Below are positions 63,416 through 64,000 of a DNA stretch of 64,000 nt, piece by piece. The stretch comes from Syngnathus acus (Eukaryota; Chordata; Actinopteri; Syngnathiformes; Syngnathidae). Both the position numbers and the translations under genes were made by a program. Location: contig NC_051092.1 in the NCBI RefSeq assembly GCF_901709675.1, positions 10,188,491-10,252,490 on the forward strand, written 5' to 3'. The notes beneath the pieces are model-generated. The model saw nothing but the letters and a program-made list of their open reading frames with translations. It was not told the DNA's origin and did no database searches. Within the stretch, counting starts at the first letter, position 1; each line of letters begins with the position of its first letter.

Positions 63416-64000
63416 CTGTTTTACATGACGCGAGCAGCTGTTATTGTCAAAGACACGGCCAGAAGGAGAATACAAAAGTGGAGCCCTCTAATATTTAAGT
63501 GCCCTAAGAGCAGCCTCCGTGCAGTAATAATAAATGATAAGAACCACAACAATAACAATACTGATACTTATATAACACTTTGCAATGCACCTAGGATGCT
63601 TATAAATAACCCAGCAGAGGCTAATTTGATTCTTTTTAAACACAGCAATGATTGTAACGTACCATTTAGTGATACTTGTGTTCATGTACTGTGCACACCG
63701 TGAACCATATGGAATATTCCCAGTTGATACAGTCGGTTCCTCAATGTTTGACCAGAGCAGCTGACCAGAAATAGGGCAAGATAAAAACTTTTCCAATACT
63801 TTACAGCGGACCAGAAATAGGGGCAAGTATACCCGTTCAAGATAAAAACTTTTCCAATACTTTACAATTGTGGCAAATACATACACGTAATAATTATTGC
63901 ACTTCACCAGATTAAAACAGACAAATCATATTAACGGTGTATTAATGAGGGAAAATTACAGGGCAGTGAAGGGATTAAATATTTCTTAAAAATCAGTTTA
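63416..64000. other. cracr2a upstream intron, with a local duplication
   Basis: No upstream cracr2a exon is found. A direct duplication is present: gaccagaaataggg-caag and agataaaaacttttccaata occur at 63763-63806 and again at 63809-63866, the second copy with about 14 extra bases. Confidence 0.6.

Noticed and set aside
63254-63475. Reading the EF-hand exon through to TDTV and stop, as a longer exon
   Set aside because: The extension past GFS is not CRACR2A-like and a donor at gtatga would leave the wrong phase; the donor gtaggt fits both.

Overview
The window is vertebrate nuclear DNA, almost certainly from a teleost fish. It is AT-rich, its genes are split by GT-AG introns, and it is full of repeats typical of ray-finned fish: V-SINE (DANA/Mermaid-like) copies, L2/CR1- and RTE-type LINE pieces, a decayed Tc1/mariner element, hAT-like and other MITE-like sequences, and very long microsatellites. 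No species is assigned. Most short open frames in the window are chance or microsatellite products.

Two protein-coding genes can be read exon by exon. (1) prmt8 lies on the + strand at 35258-50822. Ten coding exons with consistent splice phases encode a 410-residue protein arginine methyltransferase with the PRMT8-specific N-terminus (myristoylation glycine and proline-rich segment). (2) cracr2a lies on the - strand from 63415 down to 56682. Sixteen exons encode 645 residues covering an EF-hand, a coiled coil and a C-terminal Rab GTPase domain; the first coding exon(s) lie beyond the right edge. The two genes are convergent, as PRMT8 and CRACR2A are on human chromosome 12p13, which supports both identifications.

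Layout: 1-34.7 kb has no recognisable protein-coding gene. It holds a candidate minus-strand untranslated first exon near 1.45-1.74 kb, V-SINE fragments, LINE 3' ends at 8.9-9.1 and 14.1-14.7 kb, local tandem duplications (13.3 and 21.7 kb), a perfect 36-bp hairpin (31.6 kb), a LINE relic (33.6-34.1 kb) and GGAT/GATA arrays. A CpG-enriched stretch at 34.7-35.3 kb precedes prmt8. The prmt8 introns carry a (GT)64 array, an L2-type relic and an RTE-type relic, plus a MITE with perfect 27-bp terminal inverted repeats. The 5.9 kb between the two stop codons contains the Tc1 relic, a 560-bp CA repeat and a young 5'-truncated L2-type LINE with an open reverse-transcriptase frame. The cracr2a introns contain a full V-SINE with its (CCAT)n tail and a minisatellite that fills more than half of one intron.

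I found no convincing new multi-gene system. The most useful leads are the structured repeats, the inverted 60-bp repeat pair with its adjacent 90-codon frame, the candidate first exon, and the upstream ORF before prmt8.
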